Position numbers and translations under genes: made by a program | Notes under the pieces: generated by a model | Seen by the model: only the letters and a program-made list of their open reading frames with translations | Database searches by the model: none | Told to the model about the DNA's origin: nothing | From: Deltaproteobacteria bacterium | GTDB lineage: Bacteria; Myxococcota_A; UBA9042; PHBI01 | Length of the DNA: 64,000 bases | Assembly (NCBI GenBank): GCA_020632715.1 | Contig: JACKFA010000001.1 | Coordinates: 372,001-436,000, forward strand | Direction: 5' to 3' | Shown here: positions 56,203 through 64,000 of the stretch, piece after piece | Layout of the letters: every line of letters begins with the position of its first letter | Numbering within the stretch: the first letter of the stretch is position 1

Positions 56203-57168
56203 ATGACGCTGCCCTTCCTCGACAAGCGCTTCGTGATCGTCGCCGGAAAGGGCGGCGTCGGAAAGAGCACGCTCTGTGCCGCGCTCGGGCTCCTCGCGGC
56301 GAAGGCCGGCAAGCGCACGATCGTCGCCGAGCTCAACACGAAGGAGAAGGTGCCGCACTTCTTCGGCAAGCCCGACAGCGGCTACAACGCGCAAGAGGTC
56401 CGCGAGAACCTCTACAGCATCAACATCCAGCCGGAGCCGGCGCTCCACGAGTACGGCCTCCAGAAGCTCAAGTTCGAGCGCGTCTACAAGCTCGTCTTCG
56501 AGAACGAGGCGATGCAGCGCCTCATCCGCATGATCCCCGGGATGAGCGAGCTCTTCCTGCTCGGGAAGGCCTTCGACCTCGAGCGCTCGCGCACCCGCAC
56601 CGGCACCCCCGCGTGGGACCTCGTCATCGTCGACGCCCCCGCCACGGGCCACGGCGTCTCCCTGCTCCGCCTCCCGCAGGTCATCCTCGAGGTGTCGAGC
56701 ACGGGCCCCATGGCCGACGAGGTCCGCCTCATGCGCGACCTCCTCTCCGACCCGCGCCGCACGATGATCAACATCGCGTGCCTCCCCGAGGAGATGCCGG
56801 TCAAGGAGACGCTCATGCTCGCGGAGCAGGTCGAGAGCATCCTCAAGATCCCGACCGGCTTCCTCTTCATGAACGGCCTCCTCCCCGAGGTCGAGAACGA
56901 CGAGGAGCGCGCGTGGTCGGCGGCGCTCCGGAGCGACACCGAGGATCCCGTCGTCCTCCGCGCCCTCGACTGCCTCGACGGCATGGCGCGCCGGCAGGCC
57001 CTCCAAGAGAGCTACGTCGAGCTCCTCCGCGAGAAGACGCGCATGCCGCTCGTCGAGATCCCCTACCTCTTCCAGCGCGACTTCGGCGTCGAGGCCCTCG
57101 AGGCCATCGGCGACGTCCTCGAGAAGGCGATGGTCGCCGAGGCCGCCGCGACCGCCGGCGCCGGCTGA
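56203..57168 (+). CDS. ArsA/GET3-type ATPase
   Basis: The protein has 321 residues. The deviant Walker A KGGVGKSTLCAALG and switch DAPATGHGVSLLRLPQ place it in the ArsA/GET3 branch of SIMIBI ATPases. Bacterial members are often in tandem pairs; here only one copy is present and no arsenic gene is near. It may act in membrane protein or other cargo handling. Its role is unknown. Confidence 0.85.
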   Translation: MTLPFLDKRFVIVAGKGGVGKSTLCAALGLLAAKAGKRTIVAELNTKEKVPHFFGKPDSGYNAQEVRENLYSINIQPEPALHEYGLQKLKFERVYKLVFENEAMQRLIRMIPGMSELFLLGKAFDLERSRTRTGTPAWDLVIVDAPATGHGVSLLRLPQVILEVSSTGPMADEVRLMRDLLSDPRRTMINIACLPEEMPVKETLMLAEQVESILKIPTGFLFMNGLLPEVENDEERAWSAALRSDTEDPVVLRALDCLDGMARRQALQESYVELLREKTRMPLVEIPYLFQRDFGVEALEAIGDVLEKAMVAEAAATAGAG

Positions 57169-57226
57169 CCCTGCTCCGGCCTCGCTCGTCGCCCTCCCCA
57201 CCCCACCCGCGCACGCCCCCCGCGAC

Positions 57227-57255
57227 TTGTGCGCCCCGCCCCGGCGCGGTTAGCT
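57227..57255 (+). promoter_or_regulatory. sigma-70-like promoter for the M16 pair
   Basis: TTGTGC (57227-57232) and TTAGCT (57250-57255) are 17 bases apart, about 35 bases before the TTG start. Confidence 0.35.
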
Positions 57256-57290
57256 TGACGCGACCGCGCTCCGCCTCGAGAGGTCCCGCC

Positions 57291-58646
57291 TTGTCCGAGA
57301 GCCCCACCGCCGCCCACCCCGCCCTCGCCGGCCTGAACGATGGCGTCGCCGAGACCGCGCGCGTGACCTTCGTCGACCACCACGAGGAGGGCGGCGCGCG
57401 GGTCGAGCGCTTCCGCCTCGGCAACGGCCTCACGGTCATCCTCTGGGAGGACCACCGCTCCCCGGTCTTCGCCTACCAGACGTGGCTCAAGGTCGGCTCG
57501 CGCCATGAGCGCGAGGGCAAGACCGGCATCGCGCACCTCTTCGAGCACATGATGTTCAAAGCCACGAAGAATCACCCCGACGGGGAGTTCGACTCGGTCA
57601 TGGAGCAGCGCGGCGCCCAGACGAACGCCGCGACGTGGGTCGACTGGACCTACTACAAGGAGAAGCTCCCGAGCGGGAACCTCGCGTTCGTCTGCGAGCT
57701 CGAGGCCGACCGCCTCGAGAACCTCGTGCTCAACGACGCGCAGCTCGAGAGCGAGCGCGAGGTCGTCAAGAACGAGCGCCTCATGCGCGTCGACAACGAC
57801 CCCGAGGGGCGGCTCGCCGAGGAGCTCTACGCCCTCGCCTTCGAGCGCCACAGCTACGGCTGGCCGACGATCGGCTGGATGCCCGACATCGAGGGCATCA
57901 CGGTCGCCGACTGCATGGGCTTCTACGACACCTACTACTCGCCGAACAACGCGACGGTCGTCATCGTGGGCGACGTCGACACGCGCGAGGCCCTCGGGCT
58001 CGTGCAGCGCTACTACGGCCACCTCGGGGCGCGCGAGATCCCCGCCGAGACCGTGCGCGTCGAGCCGCCGCAGACCGCCGAGAAGCGGAAGGTGCTGACG
58101 CTCCCGCTCGCGGCGCCGAAGCTCCTCTACGCGTTCCACGCCACCGCCGCGACCGACCCGGCGCAGCCGGCCATCGAGGTGCTCGACGAGATCCTCGCCG
58201 GCGGCGAGTCGTCGCGCCTCTACAAGGCGCTGGTCGTCGACGGGGAGATCGCGACGGAGGTGTCGAGCTGGGCGGCCGCGTGGGCGCAGCCCGGGCTCCT
58301 CGAGCTCGGCATCACGCTCCAGCCGGGGCGCTCCGTCGAGGAGGCCGAGCGGGTCGTCGACGAGGTGCTCGCCGGGCTCCGGGCCGAGCCGCCGAGCGAG
58401 CGCGAGGTGCTGAAGGCCGTCCACGGCATCGAGGCGAGCGCGCTCCGCGGCGCGGCCGACACCGGGACGCGCGCGCGGCGGCTCGGGACGGCCGAGGCGA
58501 CGGTCGGCGACTTCCGCTGGTACTGGACGCACCAGGAGGCGCTCCGGCGCGTGCGGCCGGAGGACGTGCACGCGGCCGCTCGGCGCGTGCTCGCGCCCGA
58601 CAACCGCACCGTGCTCGTCGGCGTGCCGGCCGGAGGTGCCGCGTGA
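57291..58646 (+). CDS. M16 family zinc peptidase, catalytic subunit
   Basis: The protein has 451 residues from a TTG at 57291 (GAGAGG upstream). The inverted zinc motif is HLFEH, with a downstream glutamate in ESEREVVKNERLM, so it should be active. Its length fits a single M16 half. It overlaps the second M16 gene by 4 bases. The pair resembles the PMPCB/PMPCA or YmxG two-subunit arrangement. The substrate is unknown. Confidence 0.9.
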   Translation: MSESPTAAHPALAGLNDGVAETARVTFVDHHEEGGARVERFRLGNGLTVILWEDHRSPVFAYQTWLKVGSRHEREGKTGIAHLFEHMMFKATKNHPDGEFDSVMEQRGAQTNAATWVDWTYYKEKLPSGNLAFVCELEADRLENLVLNDAQLESEREVVKNERLMRVDNDPEGRLAEELYALAFERHSYGWPTIGWMPDIEGITVADCMGFYDTYYSPNNATVVIVGDVDTREALGLVQRYYGHLGAREIPAETVRVEPPQTAEKRKVLTLPLAAPKLLYAFHATAATDPAQPAIEVLDEILAGGESSRLYKALVVDGEIATEVSSWAAAWAQPGLLELGITLQPGRSVEEAERVVDEVLAGLRAEPPSEREVLKAVHGIEASALRGAADTGTRARRLGTAEATVGDFRWYWTHQEALRRVRPEDVHAAARRVLAPDNRTVLVGVPAGGAA

Positions 58647-59941
58647 GCGCCGTCGTCGCCCCCGAGGACATCGTCCTCATCGAGGATCACTCGCGCCCCA
58701 TCGAGACGTTCGTCCTGTCGCTGCCGGTCGGCTGCCTCCACGACCCGCCGGGGAAGGAGGGGCTCGCGTACCTGACGGGGCAGATGCTGCTCCGCGGCGC
58801 CGGGTCGCGCGATCACGCCGCGTTCGTCGACGAGATCGACTTCCTCGGCTCCTCGCTCTCGGTCGGCACGAGCCGCGAGCGCACGAGCGTCTCGGGCGAC
58901 GCGCTCACGCGCAACCTCGACGCCATCGAGGGGCTCGTGGCGGACCTCCTCGGCGCGCCGCACTTCGACCCGGCCGAGCTCGACAAGCTCCGCCGCCAGA
59001 CCATCGCCGAGCTCGCGCAGGTGCAGGACAACGACAGCGCGCTCGGGCACCGCTTCTTCGCGCGGGCGCTCTTCGGCGAGCACCCGTACGGGCGGCCGCT
59101 CAAGGGGACGGAGGAGAGCCTCGCGCGCATCGGCATCGACGACGTGCGCGCCTTCTTCGCGGAGCGCTTCGTGACGCAGGGCGCCATCGTGGGCGTCGCG
59201 GGGGACATCGGGCGCGAGCGGCTCGACGCGTTCCTCGCGGCGACGCTCGGGCGCCTCCCGCAGCGCGCGGCCGAGGTGCCGACCGTGCCGGCGTGCGCGG
59301 TGCAGGAGGGCTACCGCCTCGTGCTCGTGGACAAGCCCGAGCGCAGCCAGACGCAGGTCTTCATCGGGCACGTCACGCTCGACGCGAACCACGAGGACTT
59401 CTTCCCGCTGCTCGTGGCGCAGACCATCTTCGGCGGCACGTTCACGGCGCGGATCTCGCACGAGATCCGCGAGAAGCGCGGCTGGAGCTACGGCGCCTAC
59501 AGCTACCTCTCGGCGGACAGGCACCTCGGTACGTTCACGATCCGCTTCTACCCGGCGACCGGCGACACCGTCCCGGCCATCGTCCTCGCCGATCAGATGT
59601 TCTCGGAGCTCGTGCGCGACGGGATCAGCGAGAGCGAGGTCGACTTCGCGAAGAGCTACCTGTCGAACAGCCACTGCTTCGCCATCGACACCCCCGAGCG
59701 CCTGCTGTCGGAGCGGCTCTCGGCGAAGCTCAACGGGCGGCCCGACGACTTCGTGGAGTCGTTCGTCGCGCGCGTGAACGCGGTGACGCGCGAGGCGGCG
59801 AACGCGGCCGTGCGGCGCCACCTCCGGCCGGACGCGCAGGTCGCGGCGGTGGTCGCGACCGCGGCCGAGCTGAAGCCCGCGCTCGAGGCGTGGGAGCGGG
59901 TGACGTCGCTCGAGACGGTGGACTACAAGAGCCAGCCGTAG
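58643..59941 (+). CDS. M16 family peptidase-like, non-catalytic subunit
   Basis: The protein has 432 residues from a GTG overlapping the previous stop. It has M16 fold segments (LAYLTGQMLLRGAGSRDHAA, ISHEIREKRGWSYGAYSYLS), but the HxxEH site is replaced by LTGQMLLRG, so it should be inactive on its own. It probably forms a heterodimer with the preceding active subunit. Repeat copy E lies about 95 bases after its stop. Confidence 0.88.
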   Translation: MSAVVAPEDIVLIEDHSRPIETFVLSLPVGCLHDPPGKEGLAYLTGQMLLRGAGSRDHAAFVDEIDFLGSSLSVGTSRERTSVSGDALTRNLDAIEGLVADLLGAPHFDPAELDKLRRQTIAELAQVQDNDSALGHRFFARALFGEHPYGRPLKGTEESLARIGIDDVRAFFAERFVTQGAIVGVAGDIGRERLDAFLAATLGRLPQRAAEVPTVPACAVQEGYRLVLVDKPERSQTQVFIGHVTLDANHEDFFPLLVAQTIFGGTFTARISHEIREKRGWSYGAYSYLSADRHLGTFTIRFYPATGDTVPAIVLADQMFSELVRDGISESEVDFAKSYLSNSHCFAIDTPERLLSERLSAKLNGRPDDFVESFVARVNAVTREAANAAVRRHLRPDAQVAAVVATAAELKPALEAWERVTSLETVDYKSQP

Positions 59942-59961
59942 CCCCTCTCCGCGAGCGCCCC

Positions 59962-59976
59962 GTGAACCCCGTTCAC
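59962..59976. repeat. GTGAAC-N3-GTTCAC palindrome, copy 1
   Basis: This 15-base palindrome, within about 20 bases of near-identical sequence, recurs at 60107-60121. The two copies flank repeat copy E. Confidence 0.7.
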
Positions 59977-60034
59977 ACCGACGCGAGCGCCCCATGAGCC
60001 GCGCTCGCGAGCCAAGCCCGGGCCGCTCACCGCG

Positions 60035-60064
60035 CCCTCCGTGCCTCCGTGCCTCCGTGGTTTC
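60035..60064 (-). repeat. Dispersed octamer repeat, solo copy E
   Basis: Read on the minus strand, it has the same plan with CACGGAGG octamers throughout (A to G at two places) and GAAAC as the outer edge. It is the most divergent of the five copies, in the convergent gap between the M16 and Spx/ArsC-like genes. Confidence 0.85.
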
Positions 60065-60106
60065 CCCTTCAAGGACAGCACGTTACACGGATCCCGAACG
60101 CCGCCC

Positions 60107-60121
60107 GTGAACGCCGTTCAC
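60107..60121. repeat. GTGAAC-N3-GTTCAC palindrome, copy 2
   Basis: Second copy of the palindrome, overlapping the stop codon of the Spx/ArsC-like gene. Confidence 0.7.
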
Positions 60122-60471
60122 ACGGCCGCCGCCCAGGCCTCCGCGTCGAAGCCGATGAGCACGCGCCCGCCGAGGTCGAGGAGCGGCCGCTTCACGAGCT
60201 TCCCGTCGGCGGCGAGCGCGGCGAGGGCCTCACCGTCGGAGAGCGTCGCGAGGCGGTCCTTGAAGCCGCCGTCGCGGTAGCTCTGCCCGGACGTGTTGAA
60301 CATCTTCCGGAGCGGCGCCCCCGAGCGGTCCCAGAGCGAGCGCAGCGTCGCCTCCGCCGGCGGATCCTTCACGAGGTCCTGCGTCTCGACGTCGACGCCG
60401 TTGTCCTTCAGCCACTTGAGCGCCTTCCGGCACGTGCTGCAGCCCGAGTACACGTAGACCTTCGGTGTCAT
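60118..60471 (-). CDS. Spx/ArsC-family protein
   Basis: The protein has 117 residues. The thioredoxin-like N-terminus has YSGCSTCRKALKWL, a CxxC as in Spx/YffB-type proteins, and ends in KRPLLDLGGRVLIGFD. Such proteins act as redox-sensing transcription partners (Spx) or thiol reductases; which applies is not clear. It follows the sigma-factor gene by 22 bases on the same strand, so the two are likely co-transcribed. Confidence 0.88.
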   Translation of the reverse strand: MTPKVYVYSGCSTCRKALKWLKDNGVDVETQDLVKDPPAEATLRSLWDRSGAPLRKMFNTSGQSYRDGGFKDRLATLSDGEALAALAADGKLVKRPLLDLGGRVLIGFDAEAWAAAV

Positions 60472-60493
60472 CGTCTCCTCCTCCCGCGCGCCC

Positions 60494-61063
60494 TCACGCG
60501 TACCCGCCGGCGTCGCCGCGCCCGGCCTCGAGGCAGTCGCGCAGCTTGTCCGCGCTCTCCTTGATGAGCCGCCCGATGTACTGCTTCGAGCCGCCGACGA
60601 GCTCGCCGATCCGCTCGTTCGTCATCTCCGAGCCGAACCGCAGCTTCAGCACCTGCTGCGCCTTCGGGGTCAACCCCTCGAGGCAGCCCTCGAGCCGCGG
60701 CAGCAGGAGCTTCACCCCGGCGACGCGATCCGGGGCGCGCGCGTCGTCGTCGGGCATCTGATCGGCCTCGAGCTCGTCGTGCTTCCCGGCCCCCTGCCGC
60801 CGGCGGAGCGCCCGCCGCGTGGCCGCGAGGCGCAGGTACGTCCGCACCGCGCGCTCCTCGGTGACGTTGTGCACGTACTTGTAGAGGAAGTCGTGGAGCA
60901 CGTCGGTCGCGACGTCCGCGGCGTCCGCGCCGTAACCGAGGACGCGCGCGCAGATGGCGTAGGTCCGATCCCAGTGGAGCTGCCAGAAGCGCTCCTGGGC
61001 GCGCGGATCGCCGGCCCGCAGCGCGTCGAGCGCGGGGTCGTCCTCGTGGGGGGCCGCCGTCAT
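60494..61063 (-). CDS. Sigma-70 family RNA polymerase sigma factor
   Basis: The protein has 189 residues from the ATG at 61063. Region 2-like helices (AQERFWQLHWDRTYAICARV) and a region 4 helix-turn-helix (MTNERIGELVGGSKQYIGRLIKE) mark an ECF-size sigma factor. No anti-sigma gene is beside it; instead an Spx/ArsC-like gene follows. It diverges from mfd. Confidence 0.82.
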   Translation of the reverse strand: MTAAPHEDDPALDALRAGDPRAQERFWQLHWDRTYAICARVLGYGADAADVATDVLHDFLYKYVHNVTEERAVRTYLRLAATRRALRRRQGAGKHDELEADQMPDDDARAPDRVAGVKLLLPRLEGCLEGLTPKAQQVLKLRFGSEMTNERIGELVGGSKQYIGRLIKESADKLRDCLEAGRGDAGGYA

Positions 61064-61159
61064 CCGGGGGACTCTAATCGCACCCGCCGCCGAGCGCCAC
61101 CCGCCCCCACCGCCACGCGAAGCTTCCCCTCGGCGGCCGCGTGCTGATACTCCCCGCCC

Positions 61160-64000
61160 ATGACGCGCCCCTCTCCGAGCGAGACCCCCTACGGCCCGAA
61201 GACGGCCGCCATCCTGCGCCACCTCGCGGCGGGCCCGGGCGCCGGCCCCATCGACCTCGTCGGCAGCCACGGCGGCGCCCCCGGCCTCGTCCTCGCGCAG
61301 CTCCACGGCGGGCTCGACCGCCCCCTCGTCGTGGTCGTGCCCGACGAGGCCGCCGCGCACGTCGTCGCCGACGGCACGAGCTTCTTCCTCGGGCGCTCGC
61401 GCGGGCTCTCCGGGCGCGGCACCGACGACCCGGTCACGGTCTTCCCGCTCCTCGACCACGTGCCCTTCCAGGGCATGAGCCCGTCGCGACTCCAGGTGAT
61501 GGAGCGCGTCGGCACGCTCTTCCGGATCCAGCACGGGCTCGGCGTCGACGTGCTCGTCGTGCCCGCCTCGGCGCTGCTCGACCGCGTCGTCCCGCGCGCG
61601 GCCCTCGCCGCGCACGCGCGCGTCCTCCGCGTCGGCGCGACCATCGACCGCGACGCCCTCGTCGAGCACCTCGCCGCCTCGGGCTACCACCGCGTGCCGG
61701 CGGTCGAGGACCCCGGCTCGTTCTCGGTTCGCGGCGGCATCATCGACGTCTTCTCGCCGCTCGACGAGGCGCCGATCCGGATAGAGCTCTGGGGCGACGA
61801 CATCGAGTCGATGCGCGCGTTCGACCCGACGACCCAGCGGACGAGCGCCGAGGAGGTGTCGACCCTCGCGCTCGGCCCGGCGCGCGACATCATCTTCTCG
61901 CAGGACGGGATCGCGCGCGCCAAGGACGCGATCTTCGCGCTCGCCGACCGGGAGAACGTGCCGACGTCGCGCGTCCGCGCCCTCGTGGACGACCTCGAGA
62001 GCGGCGTCCTCGCCGTCGGCATGGAGGACCTGCTCCCGCTCTTCCACGAGCGCCTCGACACGCTCTTCGAGGCCGTGTGGCCCGACGCCCTCTGGCTCAC
62101 CGTCGAGCCCGGCCGCTGCGAGGAGGCCATCGCCGCACGCGCCGCCGACCTCGAGGCCCGCGCCGCCCGCCGCCGCGAGGCGAAGGGGGAGCTCACCCTC
62201 GACGCGCCGGCCCTGTTCCTCGGCGCCGACGAGGCGATCGCCGGCCTCCGCGAGCGCACGCGCGCGCGCCTCCTGCCGTTCGCCATCCACGCCCCGGGCG
62301 AGGGCGGCGCGCCGACGGTCGAGCTCCACGTCGAGGACAACGGCGACGTGCGGCGCGACATCGAGATGGCCCTCCGCGACGGCGACGAGCACGTCCTCGC
62401 CTCGCTCGCGCGGCGGGTGGCCGAGTGGCGCGGCAAGGGGCAGGTCGTCGCCGCGTGCGCCCACGGCCACGGCGGCATGGAGCGCCTCTACGGCCTCCTC
62501 CGTCACTACGGCATGAAGACGCGCCGCCACGAGGAGCCGTTCGCGCTCGCGGCGCTCCCGGCGCTCGCCGCCGACAAGGGCGCGCAGCTCCACCTCTTCG
62601 AGGGGACGCCCGGCCAGGGCTTCCGCGACCCCGCGCTCGGGCTCGTCCTGCTCGACGAGACGGAGATCCTCGGCAAGCCCCCGCGCGCGCGCCGGCGGCG
62701 CCGCCAGGCCCCGCCCGAGCAGGCGCTCCAGAGCTGGCGCGACCTCGCCATCGGCGACTTCATCGTGCACCTGACGCACGGCATCGGGCGCTACCGCGGG
62801 CTCGTGAAGGGCCAGACAGGCGGCGTCGAGACGGACTTCATCCTCCTCGAGTACGGCGGGGGCGACAAGCTCTACGTCCCGATCGAGAAGCTCCACCTCG
62901 TCTCGAAGCACTCGGCCGGCGACACCGCGGGCGTCACGGTCGACAAGCTCGGCGGCACGACGAAGTGGGTCAAAACACACACCCGCGTCCGGAAGGCCGT
63001 CCGGGACATCGCCGAGAAGCTGGTCCGCCTCTACGCGGAGCGGGCGAGCGCGCCCGGGCACGCCTTCCCGCCGCCCGACGAGATGTTCCACCAGTTCGTC
63101 ACGAGCTTCCCCTTCGAGGAGACGGCCGACCAGGCGCGCGCCATCGACGCGACGCTCGCCGACATGGCGCGCGAGCACCCGATGGACCGCCTCGTCTGCG
63201 GCGACGTCGGCTTCGGGAAGACGGAGGTCGCCCTCCGCGCCGCGTTCCTCGCGGTCCTCGGGGGCAAGCAGGTGGCGCTGCTCGTGCCGACGCAGGTCCT
63301 CGCGGAGCAGCACCGCGTGACGTTCGCGCGGCGCCTCGAGGGCTTCCCCGTCGTGGTCGAGAGCCTCTCCGGGATGCGCGCCGGGAAGGAGCAGAGCGAC
63401 GTGCTGCGGCGGCTCGCGCAGGGCGCGGTCGACATCGTCATCGGCACGCACCGCCTGCTCTCGAAGGACGTCGCCTTCAAGGACCTCGGCCTCATCGTCA
63501 TCGACGAGGAGCACCGCTTCGGCGTCGCGCACAAGGAGCGGCTGAAGGAGTACCGCGCGACGGTCGACGTGCTGACGCTCACGGCGACGCCCATCCCGCG
63601 CACCCTACACATGGGGATGATGGGGCTCCGCGACATCTCCCTCATCCAGACGCCGCCCGTCGACCGGCTGCCGATCCGCACGCTCGTCGCGCAGCCGAAC
63701 GAGGACGTCATCGGGGAGGCCATCCGGCGCGAGCTCGCGCGCGGCGGGCAGGTCTACTTCGTCCACAACCGCGTCGAGGACATCGAGAAGTACGCGGAGC
63801 TCATCCGGCGGCTCGTCCCCGAGGCGCGCATCGCCGTCGGGCACGGGCAGATGGCGCCGGGCGCGCTCGAGAAGGTGATGATGCGCTTCATCCGCGGCGA
63901 GGCGAACGTGCTCGTCTGCACGACCATCATCGAGAGCGGCATCGACATCCCCAACGCGAACACGATGCTCGTGAACCGCGCCGACCGCTTCGGGCTCGCG
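61160..64000 (+). CDS. mfd: Transcription-repair coupling factor Mfd (5' part, runs off the window)
   Basis: This covers 947 codons of a protein usually near 1150. It removes stalled RNA polymerase and recruits UvrA. It contains the UvrB-like N-terminus with SFSVRGGIIDVFSP, the polymerase-interacting region (DFIVHLTHGIGRYRGL near residue 535), and translocase motifs GDVGFGKTEVALRAAF near 680, VIDEEHRFG near 781 and TLTATPIPRTL. The ATG at 61160 begins MTRPSPSETPYG. The C-terminus lies outside the window. Confidence 0.95.
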   Translation, partial: MTRPSPSETPYGPKTAAILRHLAAGPGAGPIDLVGSHGGAPGLVLAQLHGGLDRPLVVVVPDEAAAHVVADGTSFFLGRSRGLSGRGTDDPVTVFPLLDHVPFQGMSPSRLQVMERVGTLFRIQHGLGVDVLVVPASALLDRVVPRAALAAHARVLRVGATIDRDALVEHLAASGYHRVPAVEDPGSFSVRGGIIDVFSPLDEAPIRIELWGDDIESMRAFDPTTQRTSAEEVSTLALGPARDIIFSQDGIARAKDAIFALADRENVPTSRVRALVDDLESGVLAVGMEDLLPLFHERLDTLFEAVWPDALWLTVEPGRCEEAIAARAADLEARAARRREAKGELTLDAPALFLGADEAIAGLRERTRARLLPFAIHAPGEGGAPTVELHVEDNGDVRRDIEMALRDGDEHVLASLARRVAEWRGKGQVVAACAHGHGGMERLYGLLRHYGMKTRRHEEPFALAALPALAADKGAQLHLFEGTPGQGFRDPALGLVLLDETEILGKPPRARRRRRQAPPEQALQSWRDLAIGDFIVHLTHGIGRYRGLVKGQTGGVETDFILLEYGGGDKLYVPIEKLHLVSKHSAGDTAGVTVDKLGGTTKWVKTHTRVRKAVRDIAEKLVRLYAERASAPGHAFPPPDEMFHQFVTSFPFEETADQARAIDATLADMAREHPMDRLVCGDVGFGKTEVALRAAFLAVLGGKQVALLVPTQVLAEQHRVTFARRLEGFPVVVESLSGMRAGKEQSDVLRRLAQGAVDIVIGTHRLLSKDVAFKDLGLIVIDEEHRFGVAHKERLKEYRATVDVLTLTATPIPRTLHMGMMGLRDISLIQTPPVDRLPIRTLVAQPNEDVIGEAIRRELARGGQVYFVHNRVEDIEKYAELIRRLVPEARIAVGHGQMAPGALEKVMMRFIRGEANVLVCTTIIESGIDIPNANTMLVNRADRFGLA

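Overview
This 64 kb window is a gene-dense, very GC-rich bacterial chromosome segment with strong G/C bias at third codon positions. No 16S rRNA or other decisive marker is present. The gene content suggests a Myxococcota-like (deltaproteobacterial) organism: cysteine-rich CxxDxxC lipoproteins, a Ser/Thr kinase with a beta-propeller tail, FHA, PEGA and PilZ proteins, a SNF2/SWIM pair, a PrkA-YeaH-SpoVR operon and an extended uracil phosphoribosyltransferase. This assignment is an inference.

Layout. 1-4.7 kb: two secreted cysteine-rich proteins, then a small cassette with a GxxExxY PD-(D/E)XK protein between inverted copies of a 30-bp repeat, then a GNAT acetyltransferase. 4.7-8.6 kb: a DUF3604/parvulin/HupE operon on the minus strand. 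8.8-15.1 kb: a PhyH-type dioxygenase, a translationally coupled SNF2 helicase and SWIM protein, a small outer-membrane protein and a gamma-carbonic anhydrase. 15.2-18.1 kb: a PEGA protein and nucleobase salvage genes (upp, hpt). 18.2-20.6 kb: an arsenic operon arsR-acr3-arsC, with arsC fused to a VOC/glyoxalase domain. 21.3-34.7 kb: minus-strand blocks with a kinase, an FHA/winged-helix regulator, a 1620-residue surface protein, and an ABC exporter whose permease carries a cysteine-rich insertion, behind a lipoprotein that may start at ATC. 34.8-42 kb: a trans-sulfuration enzyme, a LysE-type exporter, a PilZ protein and prkA-yeaH-spoVR. 42.4-47.2 kb: a lipoprotein, an RHH-MazF toxin-antitoxin pair with a perfect palindromic operator, and lnt-ECF sigma-anti-sigma. 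47.3-51.6 kb: pgk-tpiA-secG, tRNA-Leu(GAG) and three small exported proteins. 51.6-64 kb: murJ-mazG-CBM9 lipoprotein, a GET3/ArsA ATPase, an active/inactive M16 peptidase pair, a sigma factor with an Spx/ArsC-like protein, and the 5' part of mfd.

The most notable structure is the dispersed repeat made of three CACGGAGR octamers. Five copies occur. Two face each other around the GxxExxY gene, forming a roughly 540-bp cassette. The other three are solo copies, each in a gap between convergent genes. The GxxExxY gene has softer GC and unusual codons. This looks like an uncharacterised small mobile or repeat-propagation system. Several sigma-70-like promoters (TTGA-type -35, mostly 17-bp spacer) can be read by eye.
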